From the NCBI GenBank assembly GCA_020633515.1, contig JACKDM010000024.1:8756-72755 (forward strand): a stretch of 64,000 nucleotides of DNA. The letters run 5' to 3'. The DNA comes from Myxococcales bacterium. Lineage in GTDB: Bacteria; Myxococcota; Bradymonadia; UBA7976; UBA1532. The notes under the pieces were generated by a model. It saw only the letters and a list, made by a program, of their open reading frames with translations, was not told where the DNA came from and did not search any database. Position numbers and translations under genes: made by a program. Below are positions 58,109 to 64,000 of this stretch, piece after piece (the stretch's first letter is position 1; every line of letters begins with the position of its first letter).

Positions 58109-59566
58109 ATGGCGGCGAAGCGCGCAGGAGCGAAGACGGGGAAGACGGGGGGGAAGAAGGCGGCGGGCAAGAAGAAGGCCGGCGCGAGCGACGCCGGGCT
58201 CGACGCGGGGCGGCCGGCCGATCGGCGCGACGCCTTCGCGGAGCTGGCGCGGCGGCGGGCGGAGGGCGAGGTGGTGTTCACGCCGCGGGTGCTCTCGGGG
58301 TTCGCGCGGCGCTGCCATGTGCGGCAGACGCTGCGGGAGGATCACGCGACGCGGATCACCGGGGTGCCGGACGCGGCGCAGGCGAAGTTCGACAAGCTCG
58401 CGCGCTCGACCTACGACTTCTTCCGGGGCACGGCGCTGTTGTTCTACCGCGATCTGGCCGGCGACGACGCCTGGATGCCGAGCGTGCTGACCCTCGGCGA
58501 CGTGCACCCGGAGAACTTCGGGGTGATGCCTTCGGCCGATGGCACGCCGATGTTCGGGGTCAATGACTTCGATGAGGCGCACTTCGCGCCGTTCACCTGG
58601 GACATCAAACGGGGCGCGGTGGGGTTCTTCATCGCGTCGGGCGCGGAGGGGCTCTCGAAGAAGAAGCGGGCGAAGGTGGTGCGCGCGTTCGTGCGCGGCT
58701 ACTGCGAGGGGCTGCGGGCGTTCGTCGACAACGACCTCGAGACCGAGCGGCAGCTTCGGCTCGACAACAGCCCGCCGCTGATCCGGGCGCTGATCGAGGG
58801 CGCGATGACGGGGCGGGCGGACTGGCTCGGGGAGCTGCTCGACGACAAGCGGCGGGGGTTTCGCCCGACGACGGAGATCGTGCCGCAGACGAGCCGGGTC
58901 GATGACTTCCAGGCGATCGTCGATCGTTATGTGAAGGAGAATGGCATCTCGATCCCGGGGCGGACCGATGCCTTCCGGGTCAAGGACGTCGCCGAGAAGC
59001 GCGGCAGCGGGACGGCGTCGCTCGGGCTGACGCGCTACTTCGTGTTGATCGCGGGGCCGGACGACGATGGCAGCGATGACATCGTGCTGGAGATGAAGCG
59101 GGCGCGGCGCTCGGCGCTCGATGGGTTGGCGCCGACGGCGCAGGCGGCGCAGGCCGACGCGGAGGCGGGGCGGGTGGTCAACGCGCAGGCGGTGCATCTG
59201 GTGGGGGGCGATCCCTTCTATGGCAAGGTGGAGATCGAGGGGCGGAGCCATCTGGTGCGGGAGCGGAGCCCGTTCAAGGACGAGATGGATCTGGACGACC
59301 TCGACGCGAAGTCATGGCGACGGTATGCCTTCGAGTGCGGGCGGACGCTGGCGCAGGCGCACGCGCTGGCCGACGAAGACACCGGGGTGGGTGAGGGCAG
59401 CGTCGAGGCGCGGATCCTCGACGCGGTGGAGCCTCTGGATCTCTTCGTCGAAGACATGGTGCGCTTCGCGCGGGAGGCGGCGAAGCGGGTGGCGCGGGAT
59501 CATGCCTTGTTCTGCGAGGATCACGCGCTGGGTGCGTTCACTTCGATCGATCGGCACTGGAAGTGA
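58109..59566 (+). CDS. DUF2252 family protein (kinase-like fold)
   Basis: 485 residues. A Lys/Ala/Gly-rich N-terminal extension (about 1-26) could bind nucleic acid or be disordered. The DUF2252 core has STYDFFRGTALLFYRDL, LGDVHPENFG and FGVNDFDEAHFAPFTWDIKR, which resemble the catalytic loop (HxxN) and metal-binding loop of aminoglycoside-phosphotransferase-like kinases. Biochemical function is unknown. ATG with GGGAGGTAG upstream. The DJ-1 gene follows 7 bp later, so they share an operon. Confidence 0.85.
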   Translation: MAAKRAGAKTGKTGGKKAAGKKKAGASDAGLDAGRPADRRDAFAELARRRAEGEVVFTPRVLSGFARRCHVRQTLREDHATRITGVPDAAQAKFDKLARSTYDFFRGTALLFYRDLAGDDAWMPSVLTLGDVHPENFGVMPSADGTPMFGVNDFDEAHFAPFTWDIKRGAVGFFIASGAEGLSKKKRAKVVRAFVRGYCEGLRAFVDNDLETERQLRLDNSPPLIRALIEGAMTGRADWLGELLDDKRRGFRPTTEIVPQTSRVDDFQAIVDRYVKENGISIPGRTDAFRVKDVAEKRGSGTASLGLTRYFVLIAGPDDDGSDDIVLEMKRARRSALDGLAPTAQAAQADAEAGRVVNAQAVHLVGGDPFYGKVEIEGRSHLVRERSPFKDEMDLDDLDAKSWRRYAFECGRTLAQAHALADEDTGVGEGSVEARILDAVEPLDLFVEDMVRFAREAAKRVARDHALFCEDHALGAFTSIDRHWK

Positions 59567-59573
59567 GGTTGTC

Positions 59574-60122
59574 ATGAGCGAGGGAGCGGCGGTGTTGCTG
59601 GCGGATGGCTTCGAGGAGATCGAGGCGATCACGGTGATCGACGTGCTGCGGCGGGCGGGGGTGGCGGTGTCGCTGGTGGGGGTGACCGGGCGGCAGGTGA
59701 CGGGGCGGTCGAAGATCACGGTGGCGGCCGAGCTGGGGATCGTGGAGGCGCTCTCGCGGGAGTGGGACGCGGTGATCGTGCCGGGCGGGGCGCAGGGCGC
59801 CGAGCGGCTGCGGGACGACGACGGGGTGCGGCGGCTGCTGCTGGCGCAGGACGCGGCGCATCGGCTGATCGGCGCGATCTGCGCGGGGCCGATCGCGCTG
59901 GGCGCGGTGGGGGTGCTCGATGGGCGGCGGGCGGCGTGTTACCCGGGCTTCGAGGCGCAGATGGCGGAGGCGTCGGCGACGAGCGACGCGGTGGTGGTCG
60001 ACCACCACGTCGTCACGAGCCGGGGGCCGGGCACGGCGATGGCGTTCGCGCTGACGCTCGCCGAGCTGCTCGCGGGGGCGGCGACGGCGAGCGAGGTGCG
60101 AAAGCGCATGCTGGTGGCGTGA
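59574..60122 (+). CDS. DJ-1/PfpI family protein (YajL/ThiJ-like)
   Basis: 182 residues of the flavodoxin-like DJ-1 fold: DGFEEIEAI supplies the conserved Glu (about 15), AVIVPGGAQGAERL the strand-turn, AICAGPIAL the nucleophile Cys103 at the elbow, and TSRGPGTAMAFALTLAELL the C-terminal signature. Family members are oxidative-stress chaperones or glyoxalase/deglycase-like enzymes. ATG 7 bp after the DUF2252 stop; convergent with the OmpA fusion gene (12 bp between stops). Confidence 0.92.
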   Translation: MSEGAAVLLADGFEEIEAITVIDVLRRAGVAVSLVGVTGRQVTGRSKITVAAELGIVEALSREWDAVIVPGGAQGAERLRDDDGVRRLLLAQDAAHRLIGAICAGPIALGAVGVLDGRRAACYPGFEAQMAEASATSDAVVVDHHVVTSRGPGTAMAFALTLAELLAGAATASEVRKRMLVA

Positions 60123-60134
60123 CGCGCTCGGCGC

Positions 60135-64000
<3,866 letters not shown>

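Overview
The window is very GC-rich, tightly packed bacterial chromosome. It reads as a Myxococcota (former Deltaproteobacteria) genome. The signs are an AgmX/PglI-type TonB-like protein, two zinc-ribbon Ser/Thr kinases, many Cys-rich, thrombospondin-type-3 (TSP3) and MopE-type lipoproteins or surface proteins, a MYXO-CTERM-like sorting segment, and the cluster order tilS-ftsH-folP-cdaA-cdaR-glmM. No rRNA, tRNA, CRISPR array or insertion sequence was recognised.

Layout. 1-13,950 is mostly housekeeping. A WYL regulator is cut by the left edge. A minus-strand block then runs, in order of transcription, tilS / ftsH / terminator / folP-cdaA-cdaR-glmM-pdxJ-like-nnr-tsaC, with stop and start codons overlapping or nearly so. 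It links tRNA modification, membrane proteolysis, folate, c-di-AMP, cell-wall precursors and NAD(P)HX repair. An AgmX-like protein with its own promoter and terminator follows. 13,780-33,270 holds a 55-residue protein, an FHA coiled-coil protein, glutaredoxin, a 1338-residue metzincin-like lipoprotein, a double cyclic-nucleotide-binding protein, an IPT/FG-GAP lipoprotein, a zinc-ribbon kinase, an Rpn-type nuclease, a TPR-CHAT-like protein with a companion TPR protein, and a methyltransferase.

33,265-47,223 is the accessory, surface-oriented part. It has a YdjY-type lipoprotein and then the most interesting locus. A lipoprotein with a TSP3 stalk ends in a domain carrying a PD-(D/E)XK-like D...ExK...Q signature. 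It is followed at once by two tandem copies, and a truncated third, of a small soluble protein. I read this as a lipoprotein polymorphic toxin with an immunity-gene array, comparable in logic to SitA/SitI of Myxococcus; this is inference. Next come a HEAT-like lipoprotein, a collagen-like repeat fibre, a giant Cys-rich repeat lipoprotein and a TPR protein.

47,269-64,000 holds a PEGA-domain kinase, a frameshifted TPR gene, a vWA lipoprotein with a signal peptide made of 12-bp repeats, a possibly leaderless AAC(3)-like gene, a MoxR-DUF5682 pair without its usual vWA and SWIM partners, DUF2252 and DJ-1 genes, and a giant MopE-repeat protein. The last is fused in frame, through a MYXO-CTERM-like segment and a signal-peptide-like segment, to a TSP3/OmpA protein; it is cut by the right edge.
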